Made by a program: the position numbers and the translations under genes. Shown here in pieces: positions 10,001 to 18,323 of a stretch of DNA of 64,000 nt (its first letter is position 1; each line of letters begins with the position of its first letter). Below the pieces are notes generated by a model. The model did not search any database and was not told the origin of the DNA. It worked only from the letters and a program-made list of their open reading frames with translations. The DNA is from Hysterangium stoloniferum. Lineage: Eukaryota; Basidiomycota; Agaricomycetes; Hysterangiales; Hysterangiaceae. The DNA is taken from positions 868,001 to 932,000 of the forward strand of contig WHVD01000014.1 in the NCBI GenBank assembly GCA_015178975.1, given 5' to 3'.

Positions 10001-11379
10001 CAAGACTCGTCGCTAAAGGTTTTACCCAAATACCCAGTGTCGATTTTTTCGAAACATACGCCTCTGTCATTCGGTATGAGTCACTGCGAATGAATTTGGC
10101 CGTCGCAGCTGCCAAAAACATGGAGTCATGGCAGATTGACTACGTCGCGGCATACCTCAATTCAGTTCCACAAGCTGTTACATACATCGAACTTCCTGAC
10201 GGCGCGAAGGAGGCAGGGAAGGTCGGGAGACTGGAAAGGACTTTATATGGCACCATGGATGGTGCCAATAACTGGTGGGGAACTTTGGATAGAGAAATGG
10301 GTGAGTTGGGATATTACCGGTCAAAAGCCGACCCATCAGTGCGCTCCCGCCATGCGAATGGCAGCACCACAATAACATCCACATACACTGACGACACGAC
10401 CGGAATCTCCTCATCTGAAGAAGAGGCACATAGAGCCAAGGAAGAATTAGGCTGGAAGTACGAGACCAAGGACATGGGGGATGCGAATTTAATCCTGGGA
10501 ATCCGAATCGACCATGACAGGAAACGTGGCACAATAAAGCTATCACAACGCGCATACCTCAAACGAATTCTTGAGCGTTTCGGAATGACAGAGTCAAACC
10601 CTCGCGGCACACCACTACCCCCAGGCATTACGCTGAACAGGGAGCAGGGGCCCCAGACGACTGAAGACCGCGTCTTCATGGCTGATAAGCCATATCGAGA
10701 GTTACTGGGATCAATTATGTACACACAAATTGCAATGCGTCCAGACCTCTCGTACGCGGTCTCCACACTGAGCAAGTTTGCCTCAAACCCCAGGAAGGCT
10801 CACTGGAACGCATTGACCCACATCTTACGATATATCAAAGGGTCACTCGATTACGGGATTACATATGGGGGTTCACTCCAGGATGTCAGGCCAGTCGGGT
10901 ATGTCGACGCTGATTTCGCAGGGGACACTGACACACGCCGATCCTGTTCCAGACACGTTTTTATTCAGGCAGGGGGACCTACTGCTTGGGGATCAAAATA
11001 TCAGCCGACAGTCGCTCTATCAACAACAGAGTCGGAATATATGGCACTCACCCAAGCCACGAAGCAGATATTGTGGATGTACGCCGCAATGGACGAAGTC
11101 AGTTTTCCACAGCCGAAGCCAGCAATCCTTTACAACAATAATTCAGGCGCAGTTCTCTTAACCAAGAATACGAAACACAACGCACGTGTTAAGCATATTG
11201 ATATACGGTATCACTACATACGGGAACGGGTCGAGGAGGGGGACATCGAAGTCCGTCGTGTCGCATCATCTGATAACCTCGCGGATATGTTCACGAAACC
11301 GTTGCCCAAATCAACGCTCATTCAGCAATGTATTGCGCTGCGACTCTGCGAGAGTGCGTCGAGCCAGGGGGAGTGTTGA
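7087..11379 (+). CDS. Copia Gag-Pol polyprotein, intact
   Basis: A single 1430-residue frame with no stop or frameshift. Domains in order: Gag (about residues 1-230); a CCHC knuckle with C-x4-C spacing (CSNPNCKRIGHTIEKC, residues 231-246); aspartic protease with YADSAAS (Asp333, where Ala replaces the usual Gly of DSG); GAG-pre-integrase HHCC (from WHRRLGH at about 493 to CEGCIMGKH); integrase core with Asp559, Asp624 and Glu660 (D,D-35-E spacing); reverse transcriptase (RWTFAHKYNSNGELIARKAR) with YTDD at 1100-1103 instead of the common YVDD; and RNase H starting VGYVDADFAGD (Asp1274), ending near DNLADMFTKPL. The stop codon (11377-11379) lies six bases inside the 3' LTR. The ATG at 7087 follows a 131-bp leader after the primer site. 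Long minus-strand frames inside this region are shadows. Confidence 0.97.
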   Translation: MASHQPALFMLQPEDRLNGHNWFAWHDTIWSAAGARGIRGYMDGTIKKPSQLAPNTTPVPTTYWGSHNPSPEEWEQRDAYAKAMIDLNVKNPIGNGIQPSDTASEAWSALKVIHSATSDIGLLNADNDLRTIKHIDGTDIISHFTRLRKGWAKVNVQGGKMDDSTFRTIVIASMPKEWDLVIGTLFSLKTSKEVISNLALYDKTITRNRKPTPQTSQALATTKFNRSSDVCSNPNCKRIGHTIEKCFKVGGGMEGQFPDWWRKKGTGTGGSQVAQQQKPSDCVPTKSTANVSTANVAVVPSTPFTPGSGEFCALMTQVDPMVSTNSTIVTYADSAASDHFFIDINDFQTYKNYNGKDGTMANNGSTFSICGKGTVSKRCIYNGRVINLIFQDALHCPTLSHNLVSIGKLDNSGCYAIFGGSGVTFINPDGRPFMYGRGEGTMYKIDIFPPAGPLPDSVQLSLEMAIHPAAVVKMTAHAFAAKSHDRPTDIDTWHRRLGHVRYDTVQQMANHNVVRGMQVTTMTPQPGTCEGCIMGKHTRRPFYINDERETAIGERTYVDLWGPSRVQSIGRRSYMMPCVDGYSGHPEVFFLSSKEAKGTLAALKQYTALTERQTGMKVCRIRTDEGTEFFNLLWTTYLNEQGIIHETTTAYSSLSNGIVERCHRTIIERVRVCLYENKLPSALWCEITAAIVYVMDFIPTTRNPNSTPFELWHGKKPDISHLRPLGCVAYAKIPVKTGGGLSKLDPQSIKGVHIGYFGRDAYRIYDPETRRIFRSRDVIFEEGRSCKTLMEISGDEEIQNLNHITLTTPVNENTDELSSGLAPVQDHTSAIAPTNISIPTITESTSVESAPRRSTRISVPTQALKESLTSEMNIQQAQLAGEAWADDRVHSAFHTDAMTVPDPTNMWLPKTYSEAMTRPDIWAGPINKELNIMRKHGVWTVMDCPANARLVQTRWTFAHKYNSNGELIARKARLVAKGFTQIPSVDFFETYASVIRYESLRMNLAVAAAKNMESWQIDYVAAYLNSVPQAVTYIELPDGAKEAGKVGRLERTLYGTMDGANNWWGTLDREMGELGYYRSKADPSVRSRHANGSTTITSTYTDDTTGISSSEEEAHRAKEELGWKYETKDMGDANLILGIRIDHDRKRGTIKLSQRAYLKRILERFGMTESNPRGTPLPPGITLNREQGPQTTEDRVFMADKPYRELLGSIMYTQIAMRPDLSYAVSTLSKFASNPRKAHWNALTHILRYIKGSLDYGITYGGSLQDVRPVGYVDADFAGDTDTRRSCSRHVFIQAGGPTAWGSKYQPTVALSTTESEYMALTQATKQILWMYAAMDEVSFPQPKPAILYNNNSGAVLLTKNTKHNARVKHIDIRYHYIRERVEEGDIEVRRVASSDNLADMFTKPLPKSTLIQQCIALRLCESASSQGEC

Positions 11380-11708
11380 ATTTTAGGCTCTTGCAGTCGG
11401 ACCAATGGCTACCCAACACCGTATACGGATACACCACCCCGTATACGGTTATACCAAGCCGCATTATCCCCTGCCTAATATACCACGACTCACTACCATC
11501 AACTACGTAATTTAGATATTTTACTATTTAGCCTCGAACGTTTCGATACCCATACCTCAGTCGAATCACTATCTGTGTTGACTGAGGTACGTCACTACGA
11601 ACTATTTCTCGTCTTCATATTCTTATCTTGATGTAATGTAGCGTGTTTCTTACAGGTAGTAAATCTTAGTCGAATCATTATCTGTGTCGACTGAGCGTGT
11701 TTCTTACA
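11374..11708 (+). repeat. 3' LTR of the complete copia element
   Basis: Identical to the 5' LTR except for two transitions. Preceded by the purine tract gagccagggggag and followed by the target duplicate attat. Confidence 0.95.
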
Positions 11709-12854
11709 ATTATCCGTATATAATCATCCCTAAATACCCAAGACAATTGTCCTCCCTCCAACAAGACATCTCTTGCACAAAGTCCTACATTATATAGTTA
11801 TCATAACACCATCAGACGACAGTATATAATCGCAACATATGATAATTGTGGGCTTCCGGTTGAGGCATCTTCATCATTTAGACTGTTCCTCGACAGTCTT
11901 CAGTTCCCAGGGTTCTGGGGAAACCCACTGTAAGGAGGGAACGCCAAGTTCGAGAAGCTTGCCGAAGGCTTTGGAGAAACTAGACGAAGGAGGGACGTCA
12001 AACAACTATGAGAGCCGGGGGAGAGAAAAAGTTACGCACTCGGCGAAGAACAACGACTCATCCGCAGCATACTTCTTAACCCATTGCTTCAATGACTTGT
12101 CCTGCACGAGCGCATAATCGGCCCTACATCCCCAAACCAGACCACACCCAATCAGGCATCAGCACAGGCCACAGACAGAATCAACACACGTACGGCAGCA
12201 TCATAAGAGTTCCAGTCTTCTTATTCCACTTCCTCCACACCCATTTCTCCTCGTTGCCTTGTGTTTACTATCCCCAGCCACCTTCTTCATGCACCAGGGT
12301 TTAGCACAATTTCTGAACATCGTTGAAGGTAGTGTTTGTAGACGTGTTGTTTGTTTGGTTCAGGTGGTGTTTGTGGACGTGTTGTTTGGTATGGGTTGTT
12401 TGGGTTTGTAGTGAATTCCTTTTTTGGGAAATGTCATAGTGGGGTGTTGCTCGTTCTGGAACAGCTGTAAGTAGTGCACAAGATATATTTCACCGGGAAA
12501 TTATACACTAGATGTAATATTTGTCATGTTTTGATGCTCTAATATCAACTATAATTGTATTTTTGTAAATTTCCAACACAAATTTGATCAAGCATCTACT
12601 TGTTTTGAAAAAAAAAACATGTCGCGGCACTAGGGCGCTGCGTGTTGCGCACACGCAATCCTGATCGTGTCATCAAATGCTGCCCCTTGCTTTCTCACCC
12701 AGTTGGCGTACGGCGGTTGGGTCTTTTTTTTAACCTGAACATTGTAAGTATGTATGAGCGGGCTAGGGCAGATATTCCTCTAACGCTTCATCATGCTATC
12801 ATTTGTTAATGCTCCTTTATCGTCTAGGAAGACAGCTTACTTAGAACAGCTACC
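11709..12854. other. Non-coding stretch, nothing firmly recognised
   Basis: An open frame at about 11839-12117 has no family motifs and no clear splice partners. Around 12320-12410 a G/T-rich patch repeats the word gacgtgttgtttg. At about 12424-12450 the words ttttgggaaatgtcatagtggggtg resemble, inverted, the sequence at 6395-6415. Confidence 0.4.
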
Positions 12855-14920
12855 ATGAGAAGTTTGAATGAGTATGTTTGTTGTTTTTCAACTCGGCCTC
12901 CTGTGACGAAGATTTTCCTAGAAAACCCACACTTTTCGCGTTCATAGTGGCCATCGATAATTACAAGCATGGAGAAGAATTACAGCTTAGGCCAACTGGC
13001 GCCATTATCGACGCAAATAATATTCAAACATATTTGGATACTGTCTATCGTCTTGAGAGTGTTATTCTTTGCAACCAGCAAGCCACTCATACGAGTATTA
13101 TGGGAGCCCTAAGTGCGATCCAGAATAATGAACGCATCCAGGGCGGTGACCCTATTCTCATTTACTTTGCTGGTCACGGTGCGAGAGAGTCTCCGCAAGA
13201 CGGCAAACAAAGTGGCGATTGGCATCTCCTTCTGCCATATGACGTTAACATAGGAAAAACGGATCGATATACGGGCGCGATTTACCACCACGACCTCCAT
13301 CACATATTGGGACAAGTTGTCGGGAAGAAGGGGAATAATATTGTGCGCATGATCGCAATAAAAAGATTATTTGCTAAATTGTCATTCTCAGACCGTTATT
13401 CTCGACGCCTGTTTTTCCCACAGTGGCACTAAGGGCTCTAGAGAACTAGCGTGGTGTCTGAACCCACTAGGCCCCCAACCACCTGCACTCCATCCCGTAC
13501 ATCCGCAGTCTCACACTTATATTTTAATAGCGGCATGCGGGCGTGCAGAGACTACACTAGGAAATTCGGAATCTGGGGGCATATTCACAAGGCAGTTCAT
13601 AGCGACACTTAAAAATAACGACATACGCACGATCACTTACAGAGAACTCTCTACATTATTGGAAGCTTTACACCCGTAAGCGTCTGTAGAAACAATAAGG
13701 GATACACATAGTTGACGATCCGTTTCTCGCAGTGATCAAAATCCCCATATCGTCGGTGGTCACCAAGGACGGTTTTTGTTTTCGTTAGAGAAATTGGATG
13801 CCTCTTGGATCCCCGCTTACAAGGGAGCCGAGGGCTACGAGATTGCAGCTGGAGAGGTCAACGGAATAAATCTTACATCGTCTTTCAAGCTCCGATCTGT
13901 AGGGAATAATGAACTTGGCCCTACATTTACTGTCACCAAGGTTGAACATAACAAGACCGTTCTAAGGCTTACACCAGACTCAGGGGATCTGCCCGGGCGT
14001 GCACGTGCTCAGCAGTCCTCTTCGTTAACAGAGGGGGAGAGATTTAAGGTGTACTTCTGCGACCGCTTTGAAAATAATTTTGTAGAATCAATCGAAAGAG
14101 ATTCTGAACGGAGGATCAAACCTACCATCATTGAAGATGCCAATCTTCATGTTGATATCGAAGACACAGGGTCAAATCCTCTCGTAGTGTTTCGCATAAA
14201 ATTTTCACTCCAGTCTCACTGCGTTAATGAGAAAATTATCTCTACTGCCTCACTAAACCGCACAGACAATATTTTACAGATACTCCTACGCGCTGCTCAC
14301 TTTCACTGGCATCTTTCACGCCTTGGGACCTCCGACCATCCACTTCCAATCTCGGTAGAATTCTTTCGCGTTGAGCAAGACAGAAGTAATCCTGACCACT
14401 GGATAAGGATCGATGAAAGCGAAAATTTGGTTGGCAAAGGCACTATTATTGATATTGCATTAGATAGAACCCACCATGAATATGGCATGCAATTGAAAAA
14501 TAAATCGAAAAATGGTCTCTACCCTTATCTTTACCACTTCGATGTGGACACTCTGGATATCTGTGAGTATCCATGTTTATCTACACCCTTTAATCTCTTT
14601 GTGACGCTTTTGAAGATGAATTCAATCTTTCTCCGAGCGGCCCAGCACGTCTCGATTTTCCTCTTGGTCCTGGTTCCACTCTGGACATCGGGTACAGCCC
14701 TTTAACCGCGGGTCCCTTCAAATTCAGTGCCAGAAACAGTAAGACGACCATACAGAATGGTTTTTTTAAATTGGTTGCCTCAAATAGACCTTTTACTATT
14801 CCTTTTACCGCAACTTCACCGTTTGTGAAGGAAGAGCAGCGCTCTCCACAACAAAAGGAGATCCTACCTAGCGTTTGGCGTTCTTTGCTTATTCGAACAG
14901 TGGAGCACTACGGTGCATGA
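12855..14920 (+). CDS. Caspase-like cysteine peptidase (peptidase C14, metacaspase type)
   Basis: Five exons: 12855-12871, 12922-13342, 13392-13675, 13733-14562 and 14616-14920. Introns are 50, 49, 57 and 53 nt with GT-AG ends, giving a continuous 618-residue protein. The first exon has only 17 coding bases (MRSLNE). The C14 fold starts at residue 10 (LFAFIVAIDNYKHG). The catalytic dyad is visible: His91 in YFAGHGA and Cys153 in ILDACFSHSG. The small subunit continues through YILIAACGRAETT and GGIFTRQFI. Canonical metacaspases have D-[AS/C]-C-H-S-G; here Phe replaces His after the cysteine. The C-terminal half (after PHIVGGHQGRFLF) has no domain I recognise, but such tails are common in agaricomycete C14 proteins. 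The family cleaves after Arg/Lys and is linked to stress, cell death and protein quality control; the role here is inferred only from family. Downstream of the young copia insertion by 1.1 kb. Confidence 0.9.
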
Positions 14921-15449
14921 CAAGAGACATGAATATTCTCTCTCTTTCCTTTTCATAGAGTTACGTTGCTGGACACTATGTGCTGGGCGCCATTACGGAG
15001 ACTAGAGCGGGATGTGTATTTCCAGACTCTAGTACTGACCAAATATAAGGAGATGTTCATAATTACGTGCTTATGGATTTGGTCATTCTACAGACGACCT
15101 ATCAAGCAGGCGGGGTCATTGAGTATGAGTCGGAACATCGCTGCCATACGATGAGTGGCCAGACGCCATGTGATACCCCACCGATTGTTTGAAAAGATTT
15201 ACTTGAGTATGGGGGTACTTGTCAGAACCTCAAGGGCTATAGTAGCACGGTTGCTTTGGTGTGCCATATTCATCGCTAGTCGTTTTTCGCCCTGCTGGTA
15301 ACAGCACCTAGCACTGGCACTGGTGTATCTTTAACAAAACGGTGACATAGATATTTCAGCCTGAAATCCTCTCGCTCCATTGCACGCTTGGTGCGTAATA
15401 TACATCTACAAACGGCAAATCCAGCTTATTTCCGCGGGTTTGAGACTTG
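14921..15449. other. Intergenic, nothing firmly recognised
   Basis: A short open stretch at about 14960-15050 (YVAGHYVLGAITETRAG) has no family match that I know, and the following frame is broken. The rest is unremarkable up to the target duplicate acttg at 15445-15449. Confidence 0.4.
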
Positions 15450-15569
15450 TGTTCGATGACAGCGTAAGGAAAACGGACAAGGTTTATGTACAATGACTAA
15501 GCTACTGTAAAGTACGAAATAGCCGAGCGTAAAACGCATCAATGGCTTGCAATACAACGTAATCTAACA
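15450..15569 (-). repeat. 3' LTR (120 bp) of the gag-only element
   Basis: Runs on the plus strand from tgttcgatgacagcg to gtaatctaaca. Equivalent to the outer parts of the 845-bp LTR at 16759-17603, missing the central segment between two acaaggt words. Confidence 0.9.
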
Positions 15570-15653
15570 CGCCCACTTTGCAAGTCATTGAAGTGTGCAG
15601 TAAGACCATACACACGAAAAATGAGAAATAAACCAGTTTTAACACAAAATATT

Positions 15654-15780
15654 GCGCCCACTCGACGCAAAACCCATCCGAAAATTGACACGAAAAAACC
15701 CGCTGCGCCCACTAGACGCAGAATCCACTTGAAATTTTTGAGAAACCCGCTGCGCCCACTAGACGCAATATTCGTCTGGT
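15654..15780. repeat. Three imperfect tandem copies of a ~50-bp unit
   Basis: Units start with gcgcccact[a/c]gacgca at 15654, 15705 and 15752, with periods of 51 and 47 bp; the third copy is partial. They lie between gag and the 3' LTR of the gag-only element and could serve a packaging or RNA-structure role, which is speculation. Confidence 0.75.
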
Positions 15781-15906
15781 ACATTTGGCGTCGAACCGAA
15801 CCTCAGAGCATCCTCGCTCTTAGAACGCGTTCCCCCAACCTCCCAGATTACAAACAAATGCTGGACCTTGGAGCTCTACCCGCAACTCCTAGTCCACGCA
15901 ATAATT

Positions 15907-16701
15907 TCAAGTGCGTAAAATATAAGCACTCCCTGCACTATCAGTGGGGATCTCCTGGTTTTCGGTAGGTAATCCACTTGAAGACGAAACAACCGGCCTC
16001 GGCGCGGGACAAAAACGCGCAATGTGACCTTCGCCGTTGCATCTATAGCAATTCTTCGGCTGTCGCATATTTGGTGAGTCAACTTTCATTTTCATGGCAA
16101 TTTGACTCTCATTTTCTTTCCGCCCTTTTAGATGGCTTTCTTCTTCTACCAGCGCCGCGGAAATTTCTTCGACTGTAAGTGATCCCACACGCTGCATAAG
16201 AGCAGTTGCTACCGCACCAAATTCCGGAGCCAAACAATAGATGAGGACATCCGGCACATCCTCATCACGTAACTCGACTCCAATCGCTCGAAGCTGCGAA
16301 GCCAGAGTCAAAATGCCATGGACATATTCCATCACTGGATTTTTGACATCGTGCTGGTACATATAGAGCTGGCGTTTCAACGAAATCCGATTGGCCCGAT
16401 TATTTGCCTGATAGATTTTTGCAAGCGCTTGCCATGCCTCTGGTCCAGTGGTGCAATCCCGAATATACGATTGTTGGCTTGACGCAATTGTCAATCCAAT
16501 TGCCGTGTAACCATCCTCCGAATGCTTTGCCCAATCCAAATACTCCTTGCTATTCTCATCCTTAGGTGCCTTTGTTCCACCATTAACAACACTCCATGAT
16601 CCAGCACGCCGCAAAACCATTGACAGTGAAAACTTCCATTCGTGGTAGTTATCACCCGAGAGTTTTGGGATACTTGCAAGTAAGGCGTTGATATTAGACA
16701 T
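15907..16701 (-). CDS. Copia-type Gag protein (stand-alone)
   Basis: 264 residues starting MSNINALLASIPKLSGDNYH, the usual N-terminus of copia/UBN2-type Gag (LxGxNYxxWK). It continues with GPEAWQALAKIY, LKRQLYMYQ and VMEYVHGILTLASQL, and ends with a standard CCHC knuckle CYRCNGEGHIARFC at about residues 218-231 (C-x2-C-x4-H-x4-C). The frame stops 33 residues after the knuckle without entering a protease. It has no internal stops, which suggests either recent insertion or continued use. Such a Gag could package its own RNA, while reverse transcriptase and integrase would have to come from another element. It is clearly different in sequence from the Gag of the complete copia element at 7087. 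Confidence 0.9.
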   Translation of the reverse strand: MSNINALLASIPKLSGDNYHEWKFSLSMVLRRAGSWSVVNGGTKAPKDENSKEYLDWAKHSEDGYTAIGLTIASSQQSYIRDCTTGPEAWQALAKIYQANNRANRISLKRQLYMYQHDVKNPVMEYVHGILTLASQLRAIGVELRDEDVPDVLIYCLAPEFGAVATALMQRVGSLTVEEISAALVEEESHLKGRKENESQIAMKMKVDSPNMRQPKNCYRCNGEGHIARFCPAPRPVVSSSSGLPTENQEIPTDSAGSAYILRT

Positions 16702-16758
16702 AAGATGATGAGATAGTATTAGTGTGACTTTTCAAGCAACGGGGCGGGGCCCATAACC

Positions 16759-17603
16759 TGTTCGATGACAGCGTAAGGAAAACGGACAAGGTGTTAAGAA
16801 CTGGAAACTGACTAATGTCGGTGGCCGACAAGGACCGATCGGAAGGACTTGGCTTCAGCTTATGGGCTGCGCCCTCGCAAATATCCGCAGGATGTCCTTA
16901 AATTTCGGGCGGGCGAAGACTAGTCTTAGTGAGTACCTTTCGGCGTGATACCGATTGGAATCGAAGGACAAGTCGAGTGTCGGGCCAAGGGGTCGGGGCC
17001 GGGAGTGGGCGAGCGCACGCGAAGGCGGATGGGGGAAGTCTTAGTATGAGACTGATACAGGTGTATGAGGGTATTCTGAGTCGATATTCTGATTGTCTAG
17101 TAACTACAATTACAGCGGGTTCATATACAAGTAACAGGCGTCTGGAAAATACTAATGGGGAGAAGGGCGGAACACGGTATTAACAATAAGCTTGACTAGG
17201 AACGGGAAGTTTATGATTAGTTCGGAGGCCGATGATAACCGAGAGCGGAATTACGATAAAAGGAAATGGTTCGAGGACTACAAATATAGATAGACATATG
17301 CGAAACATAAGATTGAATGGATCAATATAATAAAGGGGACGTATCAAAGTTTGACCAGACAATACGAGTTATTTGACGTGGGCGTAAATGGAGTTTGATC
17401 TTCGCGAAACATTCGTCAGCTTCGGGGCCGATGGTTTCCGAGGGGACGACTTGAAACGTTGACAAGTGGCGATAACCTTGGGGCCGATAGGGTTGCGACA
17501 CGGTCGTAACACAAGGTTTATGTACAATGACTAAGCTACTGTAAAGTACGAAATAGCCGAGCGTAAAACGCATCAATGGCTTGCAATACAACGTAATCTA
17601 ACA
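16759..17603 (-). repeat. 5' LTR (845 bp) of the gag-only element
   Basis: Ends match the 120-bp LTR exactly. The central ~725 bp (about 16793-17510) is either original LTR sequence lost from the other copy by recombination between the acaaggt words, or a later insertion whose 7-bp target was duplicated. The inserted-segment ends (gttaag...cgtaac) show only weak inverted similarity. Confidence 0.85.
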
Positions 17604-18323
17604 ACTTGGGGGACTGCACACCGTATCGTCTGACGGGTACGTCTCAAACCGTCCACCGTCCGTAGTGTTCGGCATGTAGAATGTTAAACGGTTACGGGAT
17701 GGTAAAGAGGCGGCCGTTGTACGGTCATGTACGGCAGACGGCGTGCAATAAAAGTCGGAAAAAATGATGTTTAGTACTGTATGCGATGTGGAGGGCGTTG
17801 GGGACCAGTTGCAGGATTACCGAATTCTGGCTGGGAATGTGATCGCAAACCGATCAACAAACATAAAAACTAACCTGTAATACACCTGGCGGTAAAACGT
17901 TGATTGACGCTCAATGTGTTAAACTTTTTCACTAGATCAAATAACTTTCCGTCTGTCTGAGTAGGTGATGGTTAGCTCATTGTAAATGGATGAGGACGAC
18001 GGTGTTAAGTTTTCGGTGGTGCTGTTCCTAGACCGTATAACTTTCCATTTGTCTGAGTAGGTGACGGCTAACTCGTTGTAAACGGATGAGTACTACATAA
18101 TGTACAATAATGTTAAAGTAGTATAATTTACCTCAGTTGTCACAATATAGTGGAAACAACTGAGGTATCTCCTACATTACTGTGTACTTATAAGTGGTTT
18201 CTGGACAATGGAAAAATTGGACAAAGAAAGATTACAAACAAAAGAATTTGAAAATAAAAGTGGAATAGTGTATTGTAAGAGTCTGCACCGTGTTCTATTG
18301 TCACTCAGTGTTTATGTGTTACA
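17604..18323 (+). repeat. Probable degenerate copia LTR with tandem repeats and a hairpin
   Basis: Evidence that this is LTR-like: it ends gtgttaca at 18323 and is followed at once by ggtaatgagcctgcc, close to the complement of the initiator tRNA-Met anticodon arm. It also contains a perfect 12-bp inverted repeat tacctcagttgt / acaactgaggta (18129-18140 and 18156-18167), similar to the tacctcagtc hairpin in the complete copia LTR. Two tandem ~96-bp units begin ataactttcc at 17941 and 18037. The 5' boundary is not found and no partner LTR is seen, so the call is tentative. Confidence 0.5.

Larger units (their letters stand above)
6603..11708 (+). mobile_element. Complete Ty1/copia LTR retrotransposon, apparently young
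   Basis: A 5106-bp element with two 335-bp LTRs (6603-6937 and 11374-11708) that begin TG and end CA and differ at only two positions by eye (cttcgtattc/cttcatattc and gaatcactat/gaatcattat). A perfect 5-bp target duplication, attat, lies at 6598-6602 and 11709-11713. The primer-binding site abuts the left LTR and a purine tract (cagggggag) abuts the right LTR. One uninterrupted 1430-codon gag-pol frame fills the interior. Structure and domain order (protease, integrase, RT, RNase H) place it in the copia (Pseudoviridae-type) lineage. All parts needed for autonomous mobility seem present; actual activity is inferred. Confidence 0.97.
15450..17603 (-). mobile_element. Gag-only non-autonomous copia-type element with unequal LTRs
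   Basis: A minus-strand element bounded by a perfect 5-bp target duplication, acttg (15445-15449 and 17604-17608). The 5' LTR (minus orientation) is 16759-17603 and the 3' LTR is 15450-15569. The two are identical over the 120 shared positions, but the 5' LTR has about 725 extra bases bounded by the 7-bp word acaaggt. The half-tRNA primer site (reverse complement of ggggcggggcccataacc, 16741-16758) adjoins the 5' LTR, and gag begins 39 bp further in. Protease, integrase, RT and RNase H are all absent; 337 bp of non-coding sequence lies between gag and the 3' LTR. This fits the TR-GAG class of LTR elements (gag present, pol missing), which need enzymes from another copia element. Confidence 0.88.

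Noticed and set aside
9378-10121. 247-codon minus-strand open frame inside the copia element
   Set aside because: Antisense to the intact polyprotein linker and RT region with no motifs of its own.
15588-15968. 126-codon plus-strand frame rich in Arg/Thr
   Set aside because: Produced by tandem repeats in the untranslated part of the gag-only element and overlapping gag on the other strand.
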